A DNA stretch of 64,000 bases from Flavobacteriales bacterium (lineage in GTDB: Bacteria > Bacteroidota > Bacteroidia > Flavobacteriales_F > PHOS-HE28), in contig JADJCS010000007.1 in assembly GCA_016703105.1 (NCBI GenBank), positions 283,793-347,792 of the forward strand, in the 5' to 3' direction. The number at the start of each line of letters is the position of its first letter. Position 1 is the first letter of the stretch. The notes beneath the pieces are model-generated. The model ran no database searches. It saw nothing but the letters and a program-made list of their open reading frames with translations, and had not been told where the DNA came from. This document shows positions 37,311 through 45,953 of this stretch, piece by piece. Position numbers and translations under genes: made by a program.

Positions 37311-37338
37311 AGAGCCCCCCGACTCGTCGGGGGGCTCT
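37311..37338 (+). terminator. rho-independent terminator
   Basis: 12-bp perfect stem AGAGCCCCCCGA / TCGGGGGGCTCT with a CTCG loop, followed by GCTTTTATGG. It starts 20 bp after the stop at 37291. Confidence 0.88.
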
Positions 37339-37367
37339 GCTTTTATGGTCTGCCCCCAGACGGAAAA

Positions 37368-37383
37368 CCGGTATTTCTACGAG
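37368..37383. promoter_or_regulatory. operator-like dyad, site 2
   Basis: CCGGTA-TTTC-TACGAG, centre 37375.5, exactly 31.5 bp before the A of ACCTTCG at 37407. It starts 77 bp after the preceding stop codon and 72 bp before the next ATG, the same two distances as at site 4. Confidence 0.7.
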
Positions 37384-37405
37384 GTGCGGGCCGGACCGGT
37401 CTTGT

Positions 37406-37413
37406 CACCTTCG
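37406..37413 (+). promoter_or_regulatory. -7 box downstream of dyad site 2
   Basis: CACCTTCG followed by TTCC; ATG 37440 lies 26 bp downstream. Confidence 0.6.
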
Positions 37414-37439
37414 TTCCGTCAAACCGATCCCTACACCCC

Positions 37440-38303
37440 ATGAAACACGCGCTACTCCTTTCGGCCTTGATCGCCACCCAGGCACACGCCCAGATCATCT
37501 ACACGGATGTGGTCCCTGATGCCACCTACAATCTCATCGGCCAGACCTGCAACTTGGATCTCGATAACAATGGCCAGACGGACTTCCAGCTCTACAGAAC
37601 AGAGATCTCGAACACTTGCGGTTTTGGGTGCGTGCTGCCTTTACCGGTGCAACAGATCAAGATCGATCGGGTCGGCACCAATGAGATCGCTTATGTGACC
37701 CCTTGGAACTCCATACAATGGCCCGCAAGTCTTCCCTTTGGACAGCTGATCGACGCCAATACGGACATGAGCGTGACCAATCACCTTGTCAGGGAGTACA
37801 GACCTGGCGGTAGCTGCCCGGGGGGGATGTCTTGCGTTCCTGGCCCCCCGATCACATGGGCGCTCGTCTCGCAGGCCTACCTCGGGTTACGTTTCGATAT
37901 TGCAGGAGCGACCCATTATGGCTGGGCCCGGCTCAGTGTGCCGTCGGCTACCTCGTTCACCCTGAAGGACTATGCCTACAACAGCGTGCCCGATGAAGGG
38001 ATCCTTGCAGGGGATGTGGGGTCGATCACCACAGGCATTACAAGCACCGCGCTCCGAGGCATGCAGGTATCGCCCAACCCGTTCTCCTCCACGTTGAGCA
38101 TTTCACTCCCCACCGGAACAACGGGTTCCGTTGGCTGCAGGGTGCTTTCATTGACCGGCCAGGGGCTTGTTACACGAACGGTCGCAGCCATCAGCGGGCC
38201 TTCCTCCATCAACCTCGATCTGGGCTCGCTGGCGCCCGGCACCTACCTGCTGGAAATGCAGACCGGCGGCGAGCGGATCGTGCGGAAGGTGTTGAAGGAG
38301 TAG
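37440..38303 (+). CDS. small T9SS secreted protein, MKHALL family member A
   Basis: 287 residues. The signal peptide MKHALLLSALIATQAHAQ is nearly identical to those of three downstream genes. The mature part starts IIYTDVVPDATYNLIGQTCN, then LDLDNNGQTDFQLY (a calcium-loop-like segment seen in the three family members). The body ends in LGLRFDIAGATHYGWARLSV and TSFTLKDYAYNSVPDEGIL, a beta-rich pattern shared with the proteins at 38385 and 40055. A T9SS sorting domain follows (QVSPNPFSSTLSISLPTG ... GTYLLEMQTGGERIVRKVL). Function unknown. It is preceded by dyad site 2; another dyad begins 9 bp after its stop, so it is probably a single-gene transcription unit. Confidence 0.82.
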   Translation: MKHALLLSALIATQAHAQIIYTDVVPDATYNLIGQTCNLDLDNNGQTDFQLYRTEISNTCGFGCVLPLPVQQIKIDRVGTNEIAYVTPWNSIQWPASLPFGQLIDANTDMSVTNHLVREYRPGGSCPGGMSCVPGPPITWALVSQAYLGLRFDIAGATHYGWARLSVPSATSFTLKDYAYNSVPDEGILAGDVGSITTGITSTALRGMQVSPNPFSSTLSISLPTGTTGSVGCRVLSLTGQGLVTRTVAAISGPSSINLDLGSLAPGTYLLEMQTGGERIVRKVLKE

Positions 38304-38311
38304 CGGAAGAA

Positions 38312-38327
38312 CTGGTATTTCTACGAG
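38312..38327. promoter_or_regulatory. operator-like dyad, site 3
   Basis: CTGGTA-TTTC-TACGAG, centre 38319.5, exactly 31.5 bp before the A of ACCTTTG at 38351. It starts 9 bp after the upstream stop codon, as site 1 does. Confidence 0.7.
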
Positions 38328-38349
38328 GTGCGGGGCCAAGCATGCCCTG

Positions 38350-38357
38350 CACCTTTG
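38350..38357 (+). promoter_or_regulatory. -7 box downstream of dyad site 3
   Basis: CACCTTTG followed by GTCC, 27 bp before ATG 38385. Confidence 0.6.
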
Positions 38358-38384
38358 GTCCTGCCCACCAAACCCCTTGCGACC

Positions 38385-40007
38385 ATGAAACACGCGCTAC
38401 TCCTTTTGTCCTTGATCGCCACGCAGGCACAGGCCCAGATCATCTACACGGACGTTGATCCGGATTCCACCTACACTGCCAGCAGCGACACCTGTTCCCT
38501 CGATGTGGACAACGATGGGAACATCGACTTCCTGATCGTGCAACGCACAGTGAATGCCCCATGCCCGGGCGGCCCCGCTAATTGCGCAACGACCAATACA
38601 AGGCCGCGTAGTTGGGTGAAGATCACACCACAAGGGACCAATGCCGTGGTGAATTCGGCCTCGTTCGCTGCACAACTTCCAGAGTGGCAGGCGATCGCCC
38701 CTGCTTCGGTATGGAACACTGCGAGTGACCAGGTTTTGCTGACCCAGGGCATGCCCGGATGCGTGCCTTGGGGGCTGGTGAATCCGCCCACATGGTACTG
38801 CCGACCCGGGGGCTACACGGGATCATGGTTGGATAGCGCCTCCGTGTATTCCTCCATGTTCCTCGGCCTGCGGTTCGATAGCGCTGGAAGCACCTACTAT
38901 GGTTGGGCCCGCTTGAGCATTCCCAGCAACGGCACGAGCTTCACGCTGAAGGACTACGCCTACTATGGTTTGCCCGACGCAGGGATATATGCAGGGGAGA
39001 CCCAATGCGCCATACCCTTCGGCTTATCCGTGAACAACGTGGACTCCAATACGGTGACCCTCACTTGGCAATCGTCCACCACCGACACCTTCAACCTGCG
39101 GTACCGGCCAACGGGTGCGGCCACCTGGTCAGTGATCGACTCGATCACCGCGACCACCTTCACCTTGGCGGGCCTTGCCGGTTGCACGGAATATGAGTTC
39201 CAAGTGGAAGGGATCTGCGACGGCCTGTTGACCGGCTACTCGGCAAGCTTCATCCGCACCACCTTGGGCTGCGGCGCGTGCATCGACCTGACCTATTGCC
39301 CCAGCAGGGGAATGATGGTCATCGATGAATGGATCGCTCGCGTTGCGGTGGGCACCTTGGACAACCAGTCCGGCGCCAATGATGGTTATGGCGACTTCAC
39401 CGCGTTGGGTACCACGCTGATGATCGGTCAAGGCCACCCGATCACCCTGGCACCCGGCTATTCCGATCTTGCCTACCCCGAGTTCTTCAAAGTTTTCGTT
39501 GACTTCGACCAGAACGGAAACTTCAACGGCCCGGGGGAATTGGCCTACACTTCCGGCGGCATGGTGGGAGGACCCATCAGCGGCACACTCACCATTCCCG
39601 CGAGCGCTTTGGCAGGCAGCACCCGCATGCGCGTGATCATGCTTTATGATGACCCTACGGCCGTAGGATGCACCAACGATTACGACTACGGCGAGACCGA
39701 GGACTACTGCGTGGCTCTGGTGAACAACACCACCGGGGTCGGAGAAAGCCCCACTTCCGGACAGTTGCACGTGTTCCCCAACCCCTTCACGTCCATATTG
39801 ACCGTCTCCATGGGCATGAAAACGGCGGGCGTCGTCATCTGTACGGTACGCGCATTGACCGGCCAGGCGCTCATCACGCGAACGGTCGCACCCAGCAGCG
39901 GGCCTTCCTCCATCACCCTCGACCTGGGATCGCTGGCGCCCGGAACCTACCTGCTGGAAATGCAGACCGGCGGCGAGCGGATCGTGCGGAAGGTGATGAA
40001 GGAATAG
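38385..40007 (+). CDS. T9SS secreted protein with fibronectin III and GEVED domains, MKHALL family member B
   Basis: 540 residues from ATG 38385 (MKHALLLLSLIATQAQAQ); a start at 38328 would add non-signal residues. The N-terminal domain is shared with members A and C (IIYTDVDPDSTYTASSDTCS, LDVDNDGNIDFLIVQRTVNA, YYGWARLSIPSNGTSFTLKD). A fibronectin type III domain follows (about 205-305, GLSVNNVDSNTVTLTW, GCTEYEFQVEGIC), then a GEVED domain (about 330-450, VFVDFDQNGNFNGPGE, YDYGETEDYCVAL), and a sorting domain (VFPNPFTSILTVSMG ... GERIVRKVMKE). The extra FnIII-GEVED block sits between modules that are contiguous in the sister genes, so it is a passenger insertion or loss between paralogues. 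Function unknown. Confidence 0.83.
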   Translation: MKHALLLLSLIATQAQAQIIYTDVDPDSTYTASSDTCSLDVDNDGNIDFLIVQRTVNAPCPGGPANCATTNTRPRSWVKITPQGTNAVVNSASFAAQLPEWQAIAPASVWNTASDQVLLTQGMPGCVPWGLVNPPTWYCRPGGYTGSWLDSASVYSSMFLGLRFDSAGSTYYGWARLSIPSNGTSFTLKDYAYYGLPDAGIYAGETQCAIPFGLSVNNVDSNTVTLTWQSSTTDTFNLRYRPTGAATWSVIDSITATTFTLAGLAGCTEYEFQVEGICDGLLTGYSASFIRTTLGCGACIDLTYCPSRGMMVIDEWIARVAVGTLDNQSGANDGYGDFTALGTTLMIGQGHPITLAPGYSDLAYPEFFKVFVDFDQNGNFNGPGELAYTSGGMVGGPISGTLTIPASALAGSTRMRVIMLYDDPTAVGCTNDYDYGETEDYCVALVNNTTGVGESPTSGQLHVFPNPFTSILTVSMGMKTAGVVICTVRALTGQALITRTVAPSSGPSSITLDLGSLAPGTYLLEMQTGGERIVRKVMKE

Positions 40008-40054
40008 GGGATGATCGGGATACACACAACTCGGAACACCAAACCCTCGAACGC

Positions 40055-40948
40055 ATGAAGCACGCACTACTCCTTTTGGCCTTGGTCGCCACGCAGGCAA
40101 ACGCCCAGATCATTTACACGGATGTGATCCCGGATGCCACCTACACGGGCAGCAACGATACCTGTTCCCTCGACCTGAACAACGATGGGAACATCGACTT
40201 CCTGATCGCGCAACGCACAGTGAATGCACCATGCCCGGGCAACGGCCCTGACTGCAATCCGAACATCACAAGGCCGCGTAGTTCTGTGAGGGTCACGCCA
40301 CTAGGCACCAACACCGTGGCGAATTCGGCCTCGTTCGCTGCACAACTTCCAGAGTGGCAGTCTATCGACCCTGCTTCGTCATGGAACAATGCGACCGCGC
40401 AGGTTTTGATGACACAGGGCGTACCATTCTGCACCCAAACGTTGCCTTTCCAATTCGTCTGCCTGGCGGGGACGTTCACTGGAGTATGGTTGGACGGTGC
40501 ATCCGTGGATTCCCTCAAGTTCCTCGGCCTGCGGTTCGAAATCGCTGGAAGCACGTTCTACGGTTGGGCCCGCTTGAGCATTCCCTCCAACGGTACGAGC
40601 TTCACCCTGAAGGACTATGCCTACAACAGCGTGCCCGGTGAAGGGATCCTTGCGGGGGATGAGGGATCGATCACCACAGGCATTACGAGCACCGCGCTTC
40701 GAGGCATGCAGCCAGCGCCCAACCCGTTCACCTCCGTGTTGAGCATTTCACTCCCCACTGGCACAACGGGTTCCGTCAACTACAGGGTGCTTTCATTGCT
40801 CGGTCAAGCGGTGATCACGCGAACGGTCGCAGCCACCCGCGGGCCTTCCTCCATCACCCTCGATCTCGCGTCGCTGGCGCCCGGCACCTACCTGCTGGAA
40901 ATGGAGACCGGTGGCGAGCGCATCGTGCGGAAGGTGGTGAAGGAGTAG
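40055..40948 (+). CDS. small T9SS secreted protein, MKHALL family member C
   Basis: 297 residues from ATG 40055 (MKHALLLLALVATQANAQ). It is almost colinear with member A but its N-terminal half is closest to member B: NNDGNIDFLIAQRTVNAPCP against DNDGNIDFLIVQRTVNAPCP, with long identical DNA runs. The C-terminal part is closest to member A (SVPGEGILAGDEGSITTGIT, ALRGMQPAPNPFTS). It is thus a mosaic of the two neighbours. No dyad or clear -7 box lies in the 47-bp gap before it, so it probably depends on the promoter of member B. It ends in a sorting domain (GTYLLEMETGGERIVRKVV). Confidence 0.82.
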   Translation: MKHALLLLALVATQANAQIIYTDVIPDATYTGSNDTCSLDLNNDGNIDFLIAQRTVNAPCPGNGPDCNPNITRPRSSVRVTPLGTNTVANSASFAAQLPEWQSIDPASSWNNATAQVLMTQGVPFCTQTLPFQFVCLAGTFTGVWLDGASVDSLKFLGLRFEIAGSTFYGWARLSIPSNGTSFTLKDYAYNSVPGEGILAGDEGSITTGITSTALRGMQPAPNPFTSVLSISLPTGTTGSVNYRVLSLLGQAVITRTVAATRGPSSITLDLASLAPGTYLLEMETGGERIVRKVVKE

Positions 40949-40951
40949 TTC

Positions 40952-41020
40952 CCCGAAGCGTACTACCTGTTTGCCCCGCGTAACGGTGAGCAACAGGTGA
41001 TCAAGATCATGGTACAGCGT
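40952..41020 (+). pseudogene. orphan sorting-domain tail (gene remnant)
   Basis: Directly after the stop of member C, another frame encodes PEAYYLFAPRNGEQQVIKIM then VQR. This is the last 23 residues of a sorting domain of the type at 37291 (GAYYLIATRNGEQQAIKVM-VQR) and not of the MKHALL type. There is no start and no rest of a gene; the open frame continues past VQR without the expected stop. The distance from its end to dyad site 4 is 77 bp, the same as from the intact gene end (37291) to dyad site 2, so it is the left edge of a duplicated tail-hairpin-dyad-promoter cassette. Confidence 0.75.
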
Positions 41021-41042
41021 TCGTCTTCCGAACACTGTGCTC

Positions 41043-41074
41043 CAGGGTGGGTCTTCGCAAGGAGGCCCACCCTG
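41043..41074 (+). terminator. hairpin, probable terminator of the duplicated cassette
   Basis: 9-bp stem CAGGGTGGG / CCCACCCTG with a 14-base loop containing TCTTCGCAAGGA; only TTCG follows, so the T tract is weak. The loop resembles that of the hairpin at 51084 (TTCTCGCAAGAGG), which also follows a 'MVQR' gene end. Confidence 0.55.
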
Positions 41075-41096
41075 TTCGTGCCAAGGGCACCCAAAA

Positions 41097-41112
41097 CCGG
41101 TATTTCTACTAG
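41097..41112. promoter_or_regulatory. operator-like dyad, site 4
   Basis: CCGGTA-TTTC-TACTAG, centre 41104.5, exactly 31.5 bp before the A of ACCTTCG at 41136; 72 bp from dyad start to ATG 41169. Confidence 0.7.
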
Positions 41113-41134
41113 GTGTGGGATGAACCGGTCCTGG

Positions 41135-41142
41135 CACCTTCG
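41135..41142 (+). promoter_or_regulatory. -7 box downstream of dyad site 4
   Basis: CACCTTCG followed by TTCC, 27 bp before ATG 41169. Confidence 0.6.
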
Positions 41143-41168
41143 TTCCACCCTATCCAAGCCCTCACACC

Positions 41169-42548
41169 ATGAAACACGCACTACTCCTTATTGCCTTGAT
41201 CGCCACGCAGGCACAGGCCCAGACCGCACTAGACAACTTCATCACCGATCATATGGCCACCGAGCACATCTCGGGATTGGCAGCCGTATTGGTGCGCGAC
41301 AACGCGATCGTCTGGTATGGCAACTATGGCCTTGCCGACCGCGACTTGAGTACACCGGTCACGGACAGCACGATCTTCATGCTGGCATCCGTTTCCAAGA
41401 CCATCACGGCCACGGCTCTGATGCAACTGGTCGAGGACGGCTTGGTGGGCCTGGACGATCCGGTGAACGACCACATCCCTTTCACGGTAGTGAACCCGAA
41501 CCACCCCGATTCGGTGATCACCATCAAGCAGCTCCTCACGCATACCTCATCGATCCAGGACAACTGGGACCTGATGCCCTACACCGTGGGCGACCCCACC
41601 ACTCCGCTGGGCGATTTCCTCCTCAACTACCTGGACGCGAGCGGTGCCAACTACGACCCGGTGCTGAACTACAACAGCTTCGCGCCGAACAGCACCTACC
41701 AGTACTGCAACATCGCCTTTGCGCTGTGTGGTTACGTGGTGGAAGCCGTATCGGGCATGCCGTTCAACCAGTATTGCAACACCAACATCTTCCAACCGTT
41801 GTGCATGGACAACACGGGCTGGTTCCTCAGCGAAGTGGACACCACGCTGGTGGCGCGTCCATACACGTACGCGGCCGGGACCTACACCGACGAAGGGCTC
41901 TACGGTTATGCGGACTATCCCGATGGGATGTTGCGCACCACGGCCCTGTCCCTTGCCAAGTTCATGTACACCCACATGAACCATGGCCACTTCAATGGCG
42001 TGCAGTTGCTGGATACGGCCACCACCGATCTCATGCTCGATCCGGCGGTACCTGACATCGAACCTGCCGTGGGCCTCTGCTTCCATACATACAACGACGC
42101 CTATGGAACATGGTGGGGACATAGTGGTGGTGACATAGGTGTCAGCACCAATATGGAATTCGATGTGGCCACGAACACCGGCCTGCTGATCCTTACCAAC
42201 GGCGAAGGCAACTTCGGGCCGATCCGCAATCGGATCATGATCGAACTGGATGAGCTCATCAACGAACATGTCGCGGACATGGCATGCACCATTGTGCTGC
42301 CCGTTTCAACACCGGAGGTAACTCGTGCCGAACCGTTCACGCTCTTCCCGAATCCCGCGACCGACCAGATCACCCTTTCCCTTGGCGATCGCACGGGCCA
42401 GGTGCGGATCACGGACATGACCGGGAAGGTGGTCTTGTCGCAGACATACACGCAGCGCATGGATATCCACCAACTTGAACCGGGCACTTACACTGTGGTA
42501 GTGCAGACCCCGGTCGGTGAGCGCGTGAGCAGATTGGTGAAGCTTTGA
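41169..42548 (+). CDS. T9SS-sorted serine hydrolase (beta-lactamase/class C PBP-like)
   Basis: 459 residues. The signal peptide MKHALLLIALIATQAQAQ is nearly the same as in the MKHALL family, but the passenger is an enzyme of the beta-lactamase family (PF00144 type): S74-V-S-K77 (MLASVSKTITATAL), Y179-C-N181 (YQYCNIAFALCGYVVEAV) and H318-S-G320 (WWGHSGGDIG), the three catalytic motifs of class C beta-lactamases and D-Ala-D-Ala peptidases. It is probably an esterase or peptidase acting outside the cell; resistance to beta-lactams is not implied. The C-terminus is a T9SS sorting domain (LFPNPATDQITLSLGD ... VSRLVKL) different from that of the MKHALL genes. It lies behind dyad site 4. Confidence 0.88.
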   Translation: MKHALLLIALIATQAQAQTALDNFITDHMATEHISGLAAVLVRDNAIVWYGNYGLADRDLSTPVTDSTIFMLASVSKTITATALMQLVEDGLVGLDDPVNDHIPFTVVNPNHPDSVITIKQLLTHTSSIQDNWDLMPYTVGDPTTPLGDFLLNYLDASGANYDPVLNYNSFAPNSTYQYCNIAFALCGYVVEAVSGMPFNQYCNTNIFQPLCMDNTGWFLSEVDTTLVARPYTYAAGTYTDEGLYGYADYPDGMLRTTALSLAKFMYTHMNHGHFNGVQLLDTATTDLMLDPAVPDIEPAVGLCFHTYNDAYGTWWGHSGGDIGVSTNMEFDVATNTGLLILTNGEGNFGPIRNRIMIELDELINEHVADMACTIVLPVSTPEVTRAEPFTLFPNPATDQITLSLGDRTGQVRITDMTGKVVLSQTYTQRMDIHQLEPGTYTVVVQTPVGERVSRLVKL

Positions 42549-42579
42549 GGGTACCTCGAAGGATCGCGCAACGTTTCCT

Positions 42580-42630
42580 AGCAGCCCCCCCGACCCCGGA
42601 TGAAACTCCGGGGTTCGGGGCTGCTTGTTT
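42580..42630 (+). terminator. rho-independent terminator
   Basis: Two-part stem: AGCAGCCCC (42580-42588) pairs with GGGGCTGCT (42617-42625) and an inner ACCCCGG pairs with CCGGGGT around ATGAAACT. TGTTTTG follows. It ends the hydrolase gene. Confidence 0.85.
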
Positions 42631-42762
42631 TGGGCGGTCGAGGCGGGGAAGGGTGCGGATCCGCTCAGGCTCCCAATGGATCTCAGCGCAGATGCTCGGG
42701 GATCTTTCTTGGAGACGGGCACGCCCAAGCAGCGGCTGCTTATCAAGTATGGCATCACGTAC

Positions 42763-42769
42763 TACCTTG
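42763..42769 (+). promoter_or_regulatory. possible -7 box of the second sensor kinase
   Basis: TACCTTG followed by TCC, 55 bp before the final base preceding ATG 42825. It matches the recurrent motif, but the leader would be longer than usual here. Confidence 0.3.
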
Positions 42770-42824
42770 TCCATGATGATCTTCCGCATCACCGTCGTCA
42801 ACTGCTCGCCCAGCGCCGGCTGAT

Positions 42825-45800
42825 ATGAGGCTATTCCACATTCTTCTTCTCTTCGGGATCCTGTTCCGGTGCATGGGGCAGTCCGATCCCGAGCTGACCT
42901 TTTCCGTTCGCCAGTTCGGCATGGAGGAAGGCTTGATCCACCGGCGCGTGTTGCAAGCGGTGCAGGATGAAGAAGGCTTCATCTGGTTGGCCACCCCTGC
43001 CGGCGTGCAGCGGTTCGATGGGTATTCCTTCACCAACTACACCACGGAGGACGGGTTGACCACCAATGCGGTCTCGATGATCTGGCCGGACCCCGATGGG
43101 TTGCTCTGGGTGGTCTCCATGACCGACTTTTCCGAAGGTCACATCTCCGCCATCGACATCCTCGATCCGCGTACCGGGAAGATCCTTCCGTATGCGAAAC
43201 ACTTCGGCAACGCACCACCCGTGCCCTTGGAGGAACTGGTGGACAAGGCGATCGCGCTGAACGACGGTAGCCTCTTGCTTGCGGGTCAGGCAAGACTGGT
43301 CATCTACCATTCTGCCGCAAAGGGCAGCACGGTGATCAAGACGTCCACGGACCACGTGCTCAGGCCGCTGGTCATGACACAAGGGGGAGTGGTCTGGTGT
43401 GTTCGAACAGAGCCGATGGAGGATTTCTCCCAATTGGTGAAGGTGCAACCGACGGGGCGGGTGACACCGGTGGATGATCGCGATTTTCGTCTTGGGGACT
43501 TTGGTGTCGTAGATGGCTGCGACCTGCGATCCGGTGAGCGATCATTCTATTTCTTGGCGGAGCAGCAGCACGTTGCCACCCATGAGTTCCGGATCACGCC
43601 GGAAGGGGAATTCGAGCGAATGGGGGAAGCCCTCCGGCCAGGCGACCTTTTCAAAGGAACAGGCACGGTGTACCGGGACCTCGGTGAGGGACGTGTTCTG
43701 GTAGGGCCGAAGATCCACGATTTGAGCGGCCGCAGCGCACCACGCAACGGCAAAGTCCTTCTCGACCTTGCCAAGGTGGATCCGAAATTGTCCGTTGACC
43801 TCAACTCCACACTGGTCGACCGTGCCGGGAACATCTGGCTGTGCAGCAACTTCGGCCTGTGGCAATTGACCATCCGGCGGAACGCGTTCCACCGGTGGTT
43901 ACAACGGACCGATACGGCAACAGGGCTCGGCAGGACGACGCGTGCCATGCAGGTGATCGGGGATACGCTGTACGTGAACACGGATGAGGATGGTTGGTGG
44001 GGCGTGGACACCCGTTCAGGGAACATACGCCGCAAGGATGACGGGCATTGGGCCATGCGCTGTGCCATGGCGCCGGATGGCCATGGTGGCCTTTTCGCCA
44101 ACTGTTCCTTCCGATTGATGCATTGGCGCAACGGGCGTTTGGTGGTCCCGATGTTCACCACCGAGCGCATGGTGCACAGCATCTTTCCGATGGGTGACGA
44201 ACGCTTGCTCTTGGGCACGAACGTGGGCCTGGCATGGGCGGATACCAGCTTGACCCGCTATGTGCCGTTCACGGATGCCGAACAAGGCAAGGCGGCCAAT
44301 GCCATGGTTTTCGCATTCCACCGGGATCGTGCGGGCACCCTTTGGGCGGGTACCACCAGGGGGTTATGCGAATTGGATGTGGACGGCACCATCCGCGCCA
44401 TTTGGTCCCAAGAGGACAGTACACACTACCTGCCGGGGGACGATTTCCAGCACATCTATGAGGATCCGCACGGCATTTTCTGGCTCAGTACCGGAACCAG
44501 CGGATTGATCCGCTGGGACCGGTCCACGGGCGAGGTGCGTTCCATCACCATGCGCGATGGCTTGCCCAGCAATGGCATCTATGCGGTGTACCCCGATCAG
44601 CGAGGGAGGTTCTGGATGCCAACGGACTACGGTATCGTTCGCTACGACACGTTGACCGGACAGGTCTTCACGTACACGGTCGCGGATGGGATCACGGACA
44701 ACGAGTTCAATTGTACGTCCCACACGCAAGGTCCCGATGGTCGGTTGTACTTCGGTGGCATGAACGGCGTAACCGCGTTCCATCCTGACGACCTGGTCGA
44801 TCAGCATTACGGTTCTCCCTTGGTCATCGCCCATGCGGAACAATTGGATGGTGGGACAGGGAAACTGATGGATCGCACCGCCGAGATCACGCGTACCCGG
44901 ACCATCACCATGCGCCCGAGCGACCGCTTCTTCACCTTGCGTATGGCCTTGTTGAGTTACGAGAAGCCCGGCAATGTCCTGTACGGTTGGCGCATCGATG
45001 GGGTCGATAACGATTGGAACAATCAGCGTGATCCCGAATTGCGATTGGTTTCGCTTCCTTATGGTTCGCATCGATTGCACATACGCGCAAAGGGCGGCAG
45101 CGGGGAGTGGAACGAACAAGAACTCGCATTGACCATCAATGTGATCAGGCCCTGGTATTTGCGTTGGTGGGCCGTAGTGCTGTTCGCCACAGCGATCATC
45201 GGCGGGGTATATCTGCTTTTCCGGATCCGCTTGGCACGCTTACGCGCTGTGATGGCCATGCGCGACCGGATCGCTTTGGACCTGCACGATGAAGTGGGCA
45301 GCACCTTGAGCAGCGTGGCGCTGTTCAGCACGGCCTTGCGCAATACCAGCCGCACACATTCGGAGAAGGAGTCCAGCATGCTGGACCGCATCGCCGAGAA
45401 CAGTGCGCAGGCCATGGAAAGCATGAACGACATCGTATGGAGCGTGAACACGCGCTACGAGAAACTGTCCGATGTGAAGGACCGCATGCTGGCCTATGCC
45501 GGGCCGTTGGCCGAGACCTGCGCGTGGGAATTGGAGATCCACGTGGAGGAGGGCTTGCAGGATCTGCGCCTGAGCATGAACGAACGCAAGAACCTCTACC
45601 TGGTCTTCAAGGAAGCGGTGAACAATGCGGCCAAGCATGCTCGGTGCGATATGGTGCGTGTGCAGGTTCGGAAGCAGGGCCAAGGGCTCGAACTCACCAT
45701 CGTGGACAATGGCGCGGGCGTATCCGGGGAAGCGCAGGGCCACAACGGGCTCGGTGGCAATGGCCTGCGCAGTATGAAGGAACGGGCCGAAGCCATCGGT

Positions 45801-45875
45801 GGCAGCCTTTTGGTCGAGCAGGCAGAGCAGGGCGGAACGGTCATCACCCTGCGCTTCACCCCGCACCGGGAATAG
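42825..45875 (+). CDS. propeller sensor histidine kinase (HisKA_3)
   Basis: 1016 residues. Signal peptide MRLFHILLLFGILFRCMGQ; Reg_prop propellers (FGMEEGLIHRRVLQAVQDEE, IWLATPAGVQRFDGYSF, TLWAGTTRGLCELD and more, to about 620); a Y_Y_Y domain (about 690-770, YGWRIDGVDNDWN); one membrane helix (about 777-800, WAVVLFATAIIGGVYLLF). The HisKA_3 dimerisation domain has H821 (RIALDLHDEVGSTLSSVALF). HATPase_c follows (EAVNNAAKHA, DNGAGVSG, GNGLRSMKERAEAIGG). Unlike the kinase at 28994 it has no receiver, so it is of the NarX/DesK type and should phosphorylate a regulator directly, most likely the LuxR-type protein encoded 78 bp downstream. Ligand unknown. Confidence 0.9.
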   Translation: MRLFHILLLFGILFRCMGQSDPELTFSVRQFGMEEGLIHRRVLQAVQDEEGFIWLATPAGVQRFDGYSFTNYTTEDGLTTNAVSMIWPDPDGLLWVVSMTDFSEGHISAIDILDPRTGKILPYAKHFGNAPPVPLEELVDKAIALNDGSLLLAGQARLVIYHSAAKGSTVIKTSTDHVLRPLVMTQGGVVWCVRTEPMEDFSQLVKVQPTGRVTPVDDRDFRLGDFGVVDGCDLRSGERSFYFLAEQQHVATHEFRITPEGEFERMGEALRPGDLFKGTGTVYRDLGEGRVLVGPKIHDLSGRSAPRNGKVLLDLAKVDPKLSVDLNSTLVDRAGNIWLCSNFGLWQLTIRRNAFHRWLQRTDTATGLGRTTRAMQVIGDTLYVNTDEDGWWGVDTRSGNIRRKDDGHWAMRCAMAPDGHGGLFANCSFRLMHWRNGRLVVPMFTTERMVHSIFPMGDERLLLGTNVGLAWADTSLTRYVPFTDAEQGKAANAMVFAFHRDRAGTLWAGTTRGLCELDVDGTIRAIWSQEDSTHYLPGDDFQHIYEDPHGIFWLSTGTSGLIRWDRSTGEVRSITMRDGLPSNGIYAVYPDQRGRFWMPTDYGIVRYDTLTGQVFTYTVADGITDNEFNCTSHTQGPDGRLYFGGMNGVTAFHPDDLVDQHYGSPLVIAHAEQLDGGTGKLMDRTAEITRTRTITMRPSDRFFTLRMALLSYEKPGNVLYGWRIDGVDNDWNNQRDPELRLVSLPYGSHRLHIRAKGGSGEWNEQELALTINVIRPWYLRWWAVVLFATAIIGGVYLLFRIRLARLRAVMAMRDRIALDLHDEVGSTLSSVALFSTALRNTSRTHSEKESSMLDRIAENSAQAMESMNDIVWSVNTRYEKLSDVKDRMLAYAGPLAETCAWELEIHVEEGLQDLRLSMNERKNLYLVFKEAVNNAAKHARCDMVRVQVRKQGQGLELTIVDNGAGVSGEAQGHNGLGGNGLRSMKERAEAIGGSLLVEQAEQGGTVITLRFTPHRE

Positions 45876-45953
45876 CCGGACACATCACCGAACTCTTCGA
45901 CTTGTTAGATCTACCCATGGATACCACCTCCGGTCAGCCTTTCCTTTGACCGC

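Noticed and set aside
42625..42828. 67-codon open frame overlapping the start of the second kinase by ATGA
   Set aside because: It begins at a TTG inside the terminator, shows no homology or signal, and the region is better read as terminator, promoter and leader.
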